A stretch of DNA of 64,000 nucleotides. It comes from Nitrospirota bacterium (GTDB lineage Bacteria; Nitrospirota; Nitrospiria; SBBL01; JAADHI01). A program made the translations under genes and the position numbers. The DNA is taken from assembly GCA_029261215.1 (NCBI GenBank), contig JAJDBT010000055.1, forward strand, positions 1 to 64,000, given 5' to 3'. Numbering within the stretch: position 1 is the first letter of the stretch; every line of letters starts with the position of its first letter. The notes beneath the pieces are model-generated. The model ran no database searches, had not been told where the DNA came from, and was given only the letters and a program-made list of their open reading frames with translations. This document shows positions 25,760-33,658 of the stretch, piece after piece.

Positions 25760-26659
25760 ATGCCTAAGCTCAACCGCCCAGAAAAAGCCGCCGCCGCGCT
25801 CAACCTGCTTTTCGAGAAAAAATCCTCCCCTAAAGGCATTCAGAAGGATCCCGTTGAGTTTTTGCATGACTACACAGACCCTAAAGACATTGAAATCGCA
25901 GGCCTGATTTCAGCGGCCCTGGCCTATGGACGGGTCGATCTCTTTAAAAAAATTACGCGGCAGATATTGGAAATGGCCGAAGGACATCTGTTTGATTACC
26001 TGAGCAATTTTTCTCCAAAGCAGGAACGTTCTCGCTTTAAAGGTCTCTATTATCGTTTTAGTACAGAAGAAGACCTTTTTGCCTTTATCCACTTAATCAG
26101 CCGCACAATCAAAACATACGGCTCTATTGGCGACTGTTTTCTCAGTCACTATCAGGAAACAGACGAAGACATCGGCCCAGCGCTGACCGCATTTGTCCAG
26201 TCCTTGACGGCTTCCCTCGACGCACCGGTTTCACCGGGGCTGCGATATTTATTGCCTTCGCCAAACACGGGAAGCGCCTGTAAACGCTTCAATCTTTTTC
26301 TGCGCTGGATGATCCGTCCAAAGGACGGGATCGATTTTGGACTTTGGAAGACCATTCCGCCCGCCAAACTCATCATGCCGCTCGATACCCATATTATCCG
26401 AATCGCCCAATACCTTCGACTCACGACACGCAAAAGCCCGGATTGGAAAATGGCCAAAGAAATTACCGTATTTTTAAAACGCTGCGATCCGGAAGATCCG
26501 CTCAAATATGATTTTGCGCTCTGTCATTTGGGTATTTCCGGGGCTTGTCCGATTGAGCTAAACGAAGAAAAGTGTCAGGTTTGCCTGATTCAAAACATTT
26601 GTTTTCGTGAAAAAAAATGCAAACCAAGAGATCCCTCAGAAGTCGCACAAAAAGGATAA
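25760..26659 (+). CDS. TIGR02757 (DUF2400) family protein
   Basis: This is a 299-aa cytoplasmic protein of TIGR02757. Family landmarks include the FLHDYTDPKDIEIAGLISAALAYGRVD start, the FGLWKTIPPAKLIMPLDTHIIRIA core and a Cys-rich end (Cys at GACPI, CQVCLIQNICFREKKC) that may bind a metal or Fe-S cluster. The core is helical and recalls HhH-type DNA glycosylases, which would fit a nucleic-acid role, but function is not assigned. The last ~140 bases of this gene have a degraded copy at about 27775-27915. Confidence 0.85.
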   Translation: MPKLNRPEKAAAALNLLFEKKSSPKGIQKDPVEFLHDYTDPKDIEIAGLISAALAYGRVDLFKKITRQILEMAEGHLFDYLSNFSPKQERSRFKGLYYRFSTEEDLFAFIHLISRTIKTYGSIGDCFLSHYQETDEDIGPALTAFVQSLTASLDAPVSPGLRYLLPSPNTGSACKRFNLFLRWMIRPKDGIDFGLWKTIPPAKLIMPLDTHIIRIAQYLRLTTRKSPDWKMAKEITVFLKRCDPEDPLKYDFALCHLGISGACPIELNEEKCQVCLIQNICFREKKCKPRDPSEVAQKG

Positions 26660-26729
26660 TAGACAAAAACTGAGCCTCGATTTCAGAAGATGAGAAACAA
26701 GCGCTGCGTCAATCAGCCTTTAAAAACCC

Positions 26730-26756
26730 TGGGTGATCAATTTCAACCCATTTTTT
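26730..26756 (+). terminator. Weak terminator after the TIGR02757 gene
   Basis: A short TGGGT/ACCCA stem (26730-26734 with 26746-26750) is followed by six T. The stem is only 5 bp, so this is tentative. Confidence 0.35.
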
Positions 26757-26827
26757 ATCATGAAGACGACTAGCCGCTATTGCGTGTATAAGATCCAAAT
26801 GAGCACATACACAGGGAGGAGGATTAT

Positions 26828-27631
26828 TTGACAGATCTTGATAAAAAAGAACGCATTCAGGCCATTTTTAATGATGTCTCGACCCGTTACGACGGGAACC
26901 GCTTTTTCCCGATTTCAGCCCAACATTTGTTGAATTGTGCCGATTTTGAAGGAAAAGGCCGGATGCTGGATATTTGCACCGGCACAGGAAACGTCGCCCT
27001 CCGCGCCGCGCAACAATGGCCTGACTTAGCGATTAAAGCGATCGATTTATCTGAAGGCATGCTGGCGCAGGCCCGAAAAAAGGCAGAAGAACTGCGTTTA
27101 AACCACATCGACTTTGTACGGCAAGATGCGGAAACCCTCGCAGAAGATGCAGATTATTTTGATCTCATCACCTGCGCCTACGGGCTTTTTTTCTTTCCCA
27201 ATATTGAAGCCACATTCAGAAAAATCGTGAGATTGCTCAAACCCGGCGGGGTTTTTGTATTTTCCAGTTTTACAAAAACTGCCTTTAGTCCCTGTAATGA
27301 TTTGTTTCTTGAACACTTGAAACCCTACGACATTACATTGCCCAAACCTGCAACAACACGTCTGCAAACCCCCGAGGAAATCCAAGATTTGTGTCATGCC
27401 GCCGGGGTGGAAGACGCGGAGATGATCTCACAGGAAATCAGGTATGAAATCACTTCGAAGGATTGGTGGGCTTTGATCGACAGCGCGGGTTACAAGGGGC
27501 TGTTGGATGAACTCGGGCCCGAAAGTTTGCCTGCCTTTAAAACCGCGCATTTGGCCGCAATCGAAAAAATCGCCGATCAAGGAAAACTCGTTTTAATTGC
27601 AGATTCCTTGTATGGCATCGTTCGAAGATAA
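26828..27631 (+). CDS. UbiE/MenG-like class I SAM methyltransferase
   Basis: This is a 267-aa methyltransferase. Motif I is LDICTGTGNVAL, motif II is KAIDLSEGMLAQARKKA, and a post-II FDLITCAYGLFFFPN and LKPGGVFVFSSF follow, as in UbiE/COQ5-type enzymes. The C-terminal third is not the quinone-specific UbiE end, so a quinone substrate is not assured. The start is TTG at 26828 with GGAGGAGG about six bases upstream; no closer ATG is in frame. Confidence 0.82.
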   Translation: MTDLDKKERIQAIFNDVSTRYDGNRFFPISAQHLLNCADFEGKGRMLDICTGTGNVALRAAQQWPDLAIKAIDLSEGMLAQARKKAEELRLNHIDFVRQDAETLAEDADYFDLITCAYGLFFFPNIEATFRKIVRLLKPGGVFVFSSFTKTAFSPCNDLFLEHLKPYDITLPKPATTRLQTPEEIQDLCHAAGVEDAEMISQEIRYEITSKDWWALIDSAGYKGLLDELGPESLPAFKTAHLAAIEKIADQGKLVLIADSLYGIVRR

Positions 27632-27734
27632 AACGCAAGAAGTGAGATCAATAAACAGATCGTCTCATGCCTTGTAATACCATTACTATATGATTCATAA
27701 GTATAGATAGCAAAGGAAAGATCTAAAACAGGCC

Positions 27735-27764
27735 CGGCCCCTTTTCTTTGGAAAAGAGGGGCCG
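27735..27764. other. GC-rich hairpin beside a decayed gene copy
   Basis: An 11-bp stem (27735-27745 with 27754-27764, one G-U pair) and an 8-nt loop lie between the methyltransferase stop and the pseudogene fragment. No T run follows on the plus strand, so terminator activity in that direction is doubtful. Confidence 0.5.
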
Positions 27765-27772
27765 AAAAATCA

Positions 27773-27915
27773 CCACTTTTTTAAAACGCTGCGATCTGGA
27801 AGATCTCCTCTAACATGACTTTGCGTTCTGTCATTTGGGCATTTCCGGACTTGTCCGCTCGAGCTGAATATCAAAAAATGCGAAGCCTGCCAGATTCAAA
27901 GTATTTGTTTTCGTA
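27773..27915 (+). pseudogene. Decayed partial copy of the TIGR02757 gene 3' end
   Basis: This stretch is a clear relic of bases about 26470-26610. Matching blocks include TTAAAACGCTGCGATC, TCTGTCATTTGGG, CTTGTCCG, GATTCAAA and ATTTGTTTTCGT in the same order and spacing. Translated, it begins LKRCDLEDLL and then hits a stop where the intact gene reads KY; HDFAFCHLGISG follows, and a one-base loss near 27849 breaks the frame, so it cannot be functional. It lies about 1.3 kb downstream of the intact copy, with the methyltransferase gene between. A past duplication or recombination is the simplest explanation. Confidence 0.85.
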
Positions 27916-27994
27916 ATTCTTCCATAAAAGCGGGTAAATTTTAAAGCGTTCGTTCGAGCAACAAGAGACAATTCAGCTTTCCTTTGCTTCACCC

Positions 27995-28023
27995 TTGCGT
28001 GAAACATTCATTTCAGGTAGAAT
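27995..28023 (+). promoter_or_regulatory. Sigma-70 promoter of mdh
   Basis: TTGCGT, a 17-nt spacer and TAGAAT predict a start near 28030 and a leader of about 49 nt before the ATG at 28079. Nothing else is recognised in 27916-28078. Confidence 0.5.
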
Positions 28024-28078
28024 CCACTGTTGTTTAATTTGTGAACATTTTTTAAGCCTTCCACATGATTAAGGGGCA

Positions 28079-29017
28079 ATGTTAAAGCGAAATAAAGTCA
28101 CGATTATTGGCGCAGGACATGTGGGTGCGACAGCGGCACAACGACTTTCTGAAAAAGAAATCTCGGATGTTGTGCTTATTGATATCGCCTCGGATATGCC
28201 CAAAGGCAAAGCGCTTGACCTTTCTGAAGCCGCCCCGATTTATGGGTATGACAGTCATTTAACGGGCAGCGCCTCTTACGAAGACACTGCAAATTCAGAT
28301 ATTATCGTGATTACGTCGGGCATTCCCAGAAAACCGGGCATGAGCCGCGACGACCTGCTGCGTGTCAACGCAAAAATTGTAAAAGAAGTCACCGCAAAAG
28401 CCGCAGAGAAGTCCCCTGAGGCCATCTTGATCGTGGTCTCCAATCCATTGGATGCCATGACCTATGTTGCCCATAAAGTCAGTGGTTTCAATAAGGAACG
28501 CGTCATCGGGATGGCCGGGGTATTGGATGCCGCACGCTTTAGCGCCTTCCTTTCAATGGAGCTGAATGTCTCGGTCGAAAACATCCAGACACTTGTTTTA
28601 GGAGGACATGGCGACAGCATGGTGCCACTCCCGCGCTACACGACAATATCGGGTATTCCGGTTACGGAGCTGCTCCCGAAAGATCGTTTGGATGCGATCT
28701 TAAAACGCACCCGCGACGGTGGGGCTGAAATCGTTAAACTCCTAAAAACAGGTTCCGCTTACTATGCGCCTTCCGCAGCCATTATTGAGATGATCGAATC
28801 CATTCTAAAAGACAAGAAAAAAATCCTCCCCTGCTCCGCGCTTTGCACGGGAGAGTACAATGTTAAAGACCTTTTTGTAGGTGTTCCTGTTAAATTAGGC
28901 AATCGTGGCATTGACCAGATTATTCAAATTCAACTCACCACAGAAGAAGAAGCGCGCCTAAAATCTTCCGCCATGACCGTTCAATCACTCTGCAAAATTG
29001 TTGACGAAGTGCTCTAG
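28079..29017 (+). CDS. mdh: Malate dehydrogenase (LDH-like type)
   Basis: This NAD-dependent oxidoreductase interconverts malate and oxaloacetate (312 aa). The dinucleotide fold GAGHVG (residues 11-16) ends at Asp35, indicating NAD preference. Substrate-binding Arg84 and Arg90 ([13 protein letters not shown]) fit malate; Arg153 and the catalytic His177 ([11 protein letters not shown]) are in place. It belongs to the tetrameric LDH-like malate dehydrogenase group. A promoter of its own lies upstream. The sigma-54 activator gene follows 58 bases later on the same strand. Confidence 0.95.
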   Translation: MLKRNKVTIIGAGHVGATAAQRLSEKEISDVVLIDIASDMPKGKALDLSEAAPIYGYDSHLTGSASYEDTANSDIIVITSGIPRKPGMSRDDLLRVNAKIVKEVTAKAAEKSPEAILIVVSNPLDAMTYVAHKVSGFNKERVIGMAGVLDAARFSAFLSMELNVSVENIQTLVLGGHGDSMVPLPRYTTISGIPVTELLPKDRLDAILKRTRDGGAEIVKLLKTGSAYYAPSAAIIEMIESILKDKKKILPCSALCTGEYNVKDLFVGVPVKLGNRGIDQIIQIQLTTEEEARLKSSAMTVQSLCKIVDEVL

Positions 29018-29075
29018 TTTACCCTGAAAACAGGCGAACAATTCAAATGATTCTATTGATGAAGGACAAATCAAT

Positions 29076-30383
29076 TTGACCAGGGTTGCCATTATTGGTG
29101 CAGGCAAAGGAGGCACCGCCCTCATCGAAATCTTGCATAAAGATCCGCTTGTGGAAATTGTAGGCATTGCCGACCCCTATCCTAAAGCCCCCGGTCTTGA
29201 TTTGGCCCGCCGTCACAAAATCCGCACGGTGAGCGATTATCAGGATCTATTGCAAGGCGATGTTGATTTAATTATCGACGTGACCGGAAACACCTCGGTT
29301 CGGGATGCCTTGGAAAAAGATATCACTGGGATTGAAGTCGTCGGCGGACTTGCCGCAAAGTTTATGTGGCAGTTGATCGAAGAGCGCATCAAAAGCAAGG
29401 TAATGCGGGAAACCATCCGGGCACGTTATTCTTTCGAAAACATGATCGGAAAGAATGAAAAAATGCAGGAGATTTACGACCTCATCCCTAAAATAGCAAA
29501 AACAAAAGCGACTGTGCTTATTGAAGGAGAAAGTGGCACCGGCAAGGAACTGGTCGCACACTCAATTCACCAGTACAGCACACGGGAAGACAAACCCTTT
29601 ATCCGGGTCAATTGCGCAGCCCTGGCCGAAAGCCTGCTGGAAAGCGAATTATTTGGTCATGTGCGTGGGGCTTTTACAGGGGCCGTCACACACAAACTTG
29701 GACGCTTTGAACTCGCAGATGGTGGAACCATTTTTTTAGATGAAATTGGTGAGATCAGCTTGTCTACCCAGGCAAAACTCTTGCGGGCCGTTCAAGATGG
29801 AGAAATTGAAAAAGTTGGCGACTCACGGAGGGTTAAAGTAGACGTGCGCCTGATTGCCGCGACAAATAAAAACCTTAAAAAAGCCGTCGAAGAAGGTGAA
29901 TTTCGTCATGACCTTTACTACCGACTGAAAGTCGTTCCCATCTCTCTCCCTCCGCTCCGTGAACGAAAAGATGATATTCCACTCCTGGTCAGCCATTTCA
30001 TCAGTCGTTTTAATCAGGAAATGGGGAGAAAGGTGAGCATCGTCTCACCCGAAGTGATGGAGATTTTGGAAGCCTATGATTATCCGGGAAATATCCGAGA
30101 ACTGGAGAACATCATCGAACACGTCATGGTTTTTTGTACCGGGGATACGCTCGAAGCGGAACATCTGCAAAAAGACATTCAACCCAAGCGTGAAACCGTC
30201 ATCAACAAAGTCGCAGAAAATGAAGATCCACTGCACGCCATGGAAGAGGAGTTGATTTTAAAAATACTAAACCAAGAAGAATGGAACTATAAAAAAACAG
30301 CAGAGAAACTCAAAATGAGCCGAACCACCCTATGGAGAAAGATCAAAATCTACGGGTTTCAAAAACCAACAAACGTTTCATAG
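29076..30383 (+). CDS. Sigma-54-dependent activator with N-terminal Rossmann (NAD(P)-binding-like) sensor
   Basis: This is a 435-aa bacterial enhancer-binding protein. Residues 1-100 form a dinucleotide-binding-like domain (VAIIGAGKGGTALIEIL, then DLIIDVTGN) in place of the usual receiver or GAF domain. A linker helix leads to the AAA+ domain: Walker A GESGTGKE (151-158), GAFTGA loop (198-203) for sigma-54 contact, Walker B GGTIFLDEIG, and the arginine-finger region LYYRLKVVPISLPPLRER. A Fis-type HTH ends the protein (NYKKTAEKLKMSRTTLWRKIK). The start is TTG at 29076 with GAAGGA upstream. It probably senses a nucleotide or redox ratio and drives the sigma-54 promoter 100 bases downstream. Confidence 0.9.
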   Translation: MTRVAIIGAGKGGTALIEILHKDPLVEIVGIADPYPKAPGLDLARRHKIRTVSDYQDLLQGDVDLIIDVTGNTSVRDALEKDITGIEVVGGLAAKFMWQLIEERIKSKVMRETIRARYSFENMIGKNEKMQEIYDLIPKIAKTKATVLIEGESGTGKELVAHSIHQYSTREDKPFIRVNCAALAESLLESELFGHVRGAFTGAVTHKLGRFELADGGTIFLDEIGEISLSTQAKLLRAVQDGEIEKVGDSRRVKVDVRLIAATNKNLKKAVEEGEFRHDLYYRLKVVPISLPPLRERKDDIPLLVSHFISRFNQEMGRKVSIVSPEVMEILEAYDYPGNIRELENIIEHVMVFCTGDTLEAEHLQKDIQPKRETVINKVAENEDPLHAMEEELILKILNQEEWNYKKTAEKLKMSRTTLWRKIKIYGFQKPTNVS

Positions 30384-30481
30384 TGCAACATTAATTTGAA
30401 TTGCGTTTCATTTTAAAACAATGTATCGTAGATAAAGAGCAGAACCGATAGGTTTAATAGGGAATGAGAGACTTTTATTGA

Positions 30482-30497
30482 TGGCATAGACTTTGCT
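30482..30497 (+). promoter_or_regulatory. Sigma-54 (-24/-12) promoter
   Basis: TGGCATAGACTTTGCT has GG and GC separated by exactly 10 bases, the strict sigma-54 spacing, with TTGCT at -12. It lies about 45 bases before the ATG at 30542. A GCAA-N12-TTGC dyad about 80-100 bases upstream (30384-30403 region) is a possible activator site. Confidence 0.75.
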
Positions 30498-30541
30498 TTA
30501 TATAAAGTTCAAACATTCTTTAACCAAACAGGAGGTTCGGT

Positions 30542-30733
30542 ATGACTTGTCCAAGATGTAGTGGTTTTATGGTTCCACAGGTCTTTGAGGATTTAAGAAG
30601 CGACACAGGAGAGCTCTCCTTTAAAGGATTTCGATGCATGGCATGCGGGGAAATTCTGGATGCACAAATCGCGTCAAACAGGGAGCTTCGCCCGCATCAT
30701 CAGGCAAGGAATCGAAAGCTAATGTCCTATTAA
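30542..30733 (+). CDS. Small zinc-ribbon protein (63 aa)
   Basis: This is a small protein with two Cys-x2-Cys pairs (CPRC at residues 3-6 and CMAC at 32-35), typical of a zinc ribbon, and a basic C-terminus (RELRPHHQARNRK). It is the first gene after the sigma-54 promoter, with AGGAGG before the ATG. Similar ribbons occur as small regulatory or YgiT-like proteins; no specific role is assigned. The NuoF-like gene starts 38 bases after its stop. Confidence 0.72.
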   Translation: MTCPRCSGFMVPQVFEDLRSDTGELSFKGFRCMACGEILDAQIASNRELRPHHQARNRKLMSY

Positions 30734-30771
30734 ACAGCTTTTATTTTCCTTTACCATATAAAGGAAGTTTT

Positions 30772-32076
30772 TTGAAAAAACAAAGAATCTTAACTGAACG
30801 CGACATTCCTTTGGATGACCTTCAATCTCTGACGCCTCTAAGTTACGAAGCCTATGTATCAAGAGGAGGTTATGTCGGTCTTAAAAAGGCAATAGAAACG
30901 CTCGGACCTTCCGGGATCATGGGTGCCATAAAGGCCTCCGGTCTTCGTGGACGGGGCGGGGCGGGCTTTCCAACCTGGAAGAAGTGGGACATGGTCGTCC
31001 AACAAAAGGAAGGAAAACGCTACCTTTGCTGTAATGCCGCAGAAGATGAACCGGGAACCTTTAAAGATCGTTACTTGCTCCGTTTTAATCCGCATCAGCT
31101 GATTGAAGGGGTCTTAATTTCTGCGTATGCGATTGGTGCGGATGAGGCCTATATTTTTATCAATGGTCATTATAAAGAAGAAGTCAAATTTATGGAGACC
31201 GCACTCCAAGCGGCAAAAGCACAGGGATATTGGGGAGAAGCTTCCGAAAAATCGCTCTCCGGCGTCACTGTGAAAATAACCAAAAGCCCCGGCAGTTATG
31301 TCGCGGGAGAAGAAACGGCCTTGCTCGAAGTCATTGAAGGCAGAGTCGCAGCACCACGGCAAAAACCGCCCTATTATCCGACAATGCACGGACTGTATGG
31401 AAAGCCAACCGTTGTGAATAATGCAGAAACGCTCTCAAACCTCCCTTTTATCCTTCGAGAAGGTGTGGATGCATTCCGTGCGATTGGAACTGACGCTTCC
31501 CCCGGAACAGTTATTTTCACCTTAACCGGGGATGTCAATCGCCCTGGACTTTATGAACGACCGCTTGGAACCTCACTCGAAAAACTCATTACCGATTCCG
31601 GCGGTGGAATTAAGGATGGGCTGCCTTTAAAAGCCCTTTTCCCTGGAGGGCCCTCCGTTCCCATTATTCCAGCGAGCGGAGCAAAGCTCTTTCTCGATTA
31701 CGATGCACTTAAAACTGCGGGAACGGGCTTGGGAACAGGGGCTGTGATCGTGATGTCCGAAGGCGCCTGTATGGTTCAAACCGCAATTCGTTACGCCCGT
31801 TTTTTTGCGGGTGAAAGCTGTGGACAATGCCCGCCCTGCAAGTTGGGGACGGTTCATATTTCTGAAATCCTTGAGAAGATTGAGTCAGGACTTGGATCTG
31901 AAGAAGATATCAAACAGGTCGAGCAGGCCTGTGAGATGGTAAAAGGAAGGGGACAGTGTTTCCTTTTGACCGGTGCCGCCATTGCGGTTGAAAGTATATT
32001 ACAACATTTTCGGCACGAATTTGAAGGTCACGTGGAGCAGGGTCAATGCCCCCAAATACCTCAACCCGTCGCCTAG
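30772..32076 (+). CDS. NuoF-like NADH-binding iron-sulfur flavoprotein (lone subunit)
   Basis: This 434-aa protein is homologous to the complex I 51-kDa subunit. It has the FMN/NADH site GRGGAGFPTWKKW (residues 60-72), NAAEDEPGTFKDR, the SLBB-like middle, and the C-terminal [4Fe-4S] motif Cys350-x2-Cys353-x2-Cys356 with Cys396 (ESCGQCPPCKLG, GRGQCF). The TTG at 30772 with AAGGAAG five to six bases upstream is the start; the frame runs upstream through the zinc-ribbon gene but lacks family similarity. No NuoE or NuoG gene is adjacent, so it probably serves as a diaphorase subunit for a partner encoded elsewhere, or as an NADH:acceptor module. It lies in a sigma-54 operon. Confidence 0.88.
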   Translation: MKKQRILTERDIPLDDLQSLTPLSYEAYVSRGGYVGLKKAIETLGPSGIMGAIKASGLRGRGGAGFPTWKKWDMVVQQKEGKRYLCCNAAEDEPGTFKDRYLLRFNPHQLIEGVLISAYAIGADEAYIFINGHYKEEVKFMETALQAAKAQGYWGEASEKSLSGVTVKITKSPGSYVAGEETALLEVIEGRVAAPRQKPPYYPTMHGLYGKPTVVNNAETLSNLPFILREGVDAFRAIGTDASPGTVIFTLTGDVNRPGLYERPLGTSLEKLITDSGGGIKDGLPLKALFPGGPSVPIIPASGAKLFLDYDALKTAGTGLGTGAVIVMSEGACMVQTAIRYARFFAGESCGQCPPCKLGTVHISEILEKIESGLGSEEDIKQVEQACEMVKGRGQCFLLTGAAIAVESILQHFRHEFEGHVEQGQCPQIPQPVA

Positions 32077-32130
32077 GTCATTAAAGGCTTTTTCTGAATA
32101 TAGCTTATCTTTCTATATTTATTGCCATTA

Positions 32131-32139
32131 TGATATAAT
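32131..32139 (+). promoter_or_regulatory. Extended -10 promoter of the iscA-like gene
   Basis: TGATATAAT is an exact TGnTATAAT extended -10 about 30 bases before the ATG at 32171. The -35 region is poor, as expected for this class. Confidence 0.6.
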
Positions 32140-32170
32140 TGGCACAACAAAAGAACAGCAGGAGGTAAAG

Positions 32171-32491
32171 ATGGTTATTATTACAGAACGCGCAAGCAGT
32201 AAAGTGAGAGAAGTGATGGCTGCCGAAAATAAAGAGGGTTACGGTCTTCGGGTTTACGTCGAAGGCGGCGGTTGCTCCGGTTTTCAATACGGCATGGCCT
32301 TTGAAAAAACAAACAACGACGAAGACGATGTTGTTGAAATGCACGGGTTGAAGCTCTTTGTCGATCCATTTAGCGCCCCGATGTTGACCGGGACAGAAGT
32401 GGACTACCTGGATGACCTTCAGAATGCGGGATTTTCAATCAAAAACCCAAACGCAAAAACCACCTGCGGGTGCGGACAATCCTTTAGTTAA
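32171..32491 (+). CDS. A-type iron-sulfur carrier (IscA/ErpA family)
   Basis: This is a 106-aa HesB/IscA-type protein that delivers Fe-S clusters to apoproteins. The three cluster Cys are present: Cys35 (GGGCSGFQYG), Cys99 and Cys101 (TTCGCGQSFS). MVIITERASSKVREVM is the family N-terminus, and the ATG at 32171 has GGAGG five bases upstream. The frame is open upstream into the NuoF-like gene's end but that part is not conserved. It could mature the Fe-S NuoF-like protein, which lies just upstream. Confidence 0.93.
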   Translation: MVIITERASSKVREVMAAENKEGYGLRVYVEGGGCSGFQYGMAFEKTNNDEDDVVEMHGLKLFVDPFSAPMLTGTEVDYLDDLQNAGFSIKNPNAKTTCGCGQSFS

Positions 32492-32564
32492 AGAGGCCGA
32501 TTCTCCACCTATTTCCGGGAAAATCCCATTGACCCTTGGTTTTTATGATGACTTTTTCATCGGT

Positions 32565-32618
32565 AAAAAGGGCCAAATCGCTTTGCTCACTCAAAGTCAT
32601 TTGGCCCTTTTTATTTTT
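32565..32618 (+). terminator. Strong rho-independent terminator between iscA-like and thiS
   Basis: A perfect 14-bp outer stem (32565-32578 with 32599-32612) encloses an inner CTTTG/CAAAG stem. A T-rich tail follows. The structure ends about 11-17 bases before thiS, so it also occupies the thiS leader. Confidence 0.85.
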
Positions 32619-32629
32619 AAAGAGATAAA

Positions 32630-32842
32630 ATGCAGATCATTGTAAATGGAGAACAACAGGAAGTTCCAGCGAATACCCACGTCCTTCAACTGTTAAAACA
32701 ACTCAAGATTTCACCGGAACGCATTGCAGTAGAGATTAATTTGACTGTCATCAACCGGGAGGTCTATCATGCGACAATCTTGAAAGAAGGAGATCACATC
32801 GAAATTATCAGCTTTATAGGAGGAGGGGCGCATGCCGGTTGA
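32630..32842 (+). CDS. thiS: Sulfur carrier protein ThiS with C-terminal extension
   Basis: This is the ubiquitin-like carrier that, as a C-terminal thiocarboxylate, gives sulfur for thiamine thiazole synthesis (70 aa). The beta-grasp fold is clear, with the family end [12 protein letters not shown]. However, the chain continues AHAG after the Gly-Gly-Gly, whereas active ThiS must end in Gly-Gly. Either the tail is removed by a protease, as for some related carriers, or the protein is inactive. It overlaps thiG by 11 bases. A strong terminator lies just upstream. Confidence 0.85.
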   Translation: MQIIVNGEQQEVPANTHVLQLLKQLKISPERIAVEINLTVINREVYHATILKEGDHIEIISFIGGGAHAG

Positions 32843-33611
32843 TACGCCATTGAATATTGGAGGAATACCTTTTCGTTCACGTTTAATCGTAGGAACAGGC
32901 AAGTACACGTCTTTTGAGGAAACGAAAAAAGCAATCGAAGCCTCAGGGGCCGATTGTGTAACCGTCGCGGTTCGGCGGGTCAATATCCTGGATCGTTCCG
33001 AAGAAAACCTGCTGGATTACATCGATCCGAAAATCTACAAAATCCTCCCCAATACTGCGGGATGTTACACCGCCGAAGAAGCCATTCGTACTGCACGATT
33101 GGCTCGATCTGCCGGTATTTCCGATATGGTCAAACTGGAAGTCATCGGGGACAAACGCACGCTCTTTCCCGATAACGAGGCCCTGCTCGAAGCAACCAAG
33201 ATTTTGGCGAAAGAGGGTTTTATTGTACTTCCCTACACGAACGATGATCCCATCATGGCCCGAAAACTCGTTGATGCCGGAGCTGCCGTGGTAATGCCCC
33301 TCGCCGCTCCCATTGGCTCCGGACTCGGGATCCGCAACCCCTATAACATTCAAATCATCATGGAAACGATTTCTGTCCCCATCATCGTTGACGCTGGGGT
33401 GGGCACAGCTTCCGATGCGGCCATTGCCATGGAGCTCGGTTGTGATGGCATTCTCATGAATACGGCCATTGCTGGCGCGGAAAACCCGATCCAGATGGCA
33501 GAAGCCATGAACTACGGCGTAAGGGCCGGGCGTTTGGCCTATCTCGCCGGACGCATCCCTAAAAAGCTTTATGCCCAGGCCAGCAGCCCCATCGAAGGCA
33601 TGATCGAATAG
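32832..33611 (+). CDS. thiG: Thiazole synthase
   Basis: This enzyme joins DXP, dehydroglycine and ThiS sulfur to form the thiazole phosphate of thiamine (259 aa, full length). The Schiff-base Lys is Lys101 in [27 protein letters not shown] and [31 protein letters not shown] are the phosphate-binding loops. Its ATG sits inside the end of thiS. No thiH or thiO is adjacent, so dehydroglycine must come from an enzyme encoded elsewhere. A 47-base gap precedes thiE. Confidence 0.95.
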   Translation: MPVDTPLNIGGIPFRSRLIVGTGKYTSFEETKKAIEASGADCVTVAVRRVNILDRSEENLLDYIDPKIYKILPNTAGCYTAEEAIRTARLARSAGISDMVKLEVIGDKRTLFPDNEALLEATKILAKEGFIVLPYTNDDPIMARKLVDAGAAVVMPLAAPIGSGLGIRNPYNIQIIMETISVPIIVDAGVGTASDAAIAMELGCDGILMNTAIAGAENPIQMAEAMNYGVRAGRLAYLAGRIPKKLYAQASSPIEGMIE

Positions 33612-33658
33612 AACCGTTTTTTGCCCTTTCCTCAATCAACCATACAAGATCAGGGCCT

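Noticed and set aside
32492-32629. TPP riboswitch before thiS
   Set aside because: No CTGAGA...GAACCTGA-type THI-box core was seen; the region is a simple terminator hairpin.
32943-33635. 230-aa antisense frame opposite thiG
   Set aside because: It is opposite a strongly conserved gene and has no ribosome site or family match. Other long antisense frames were rejected for the same reason.
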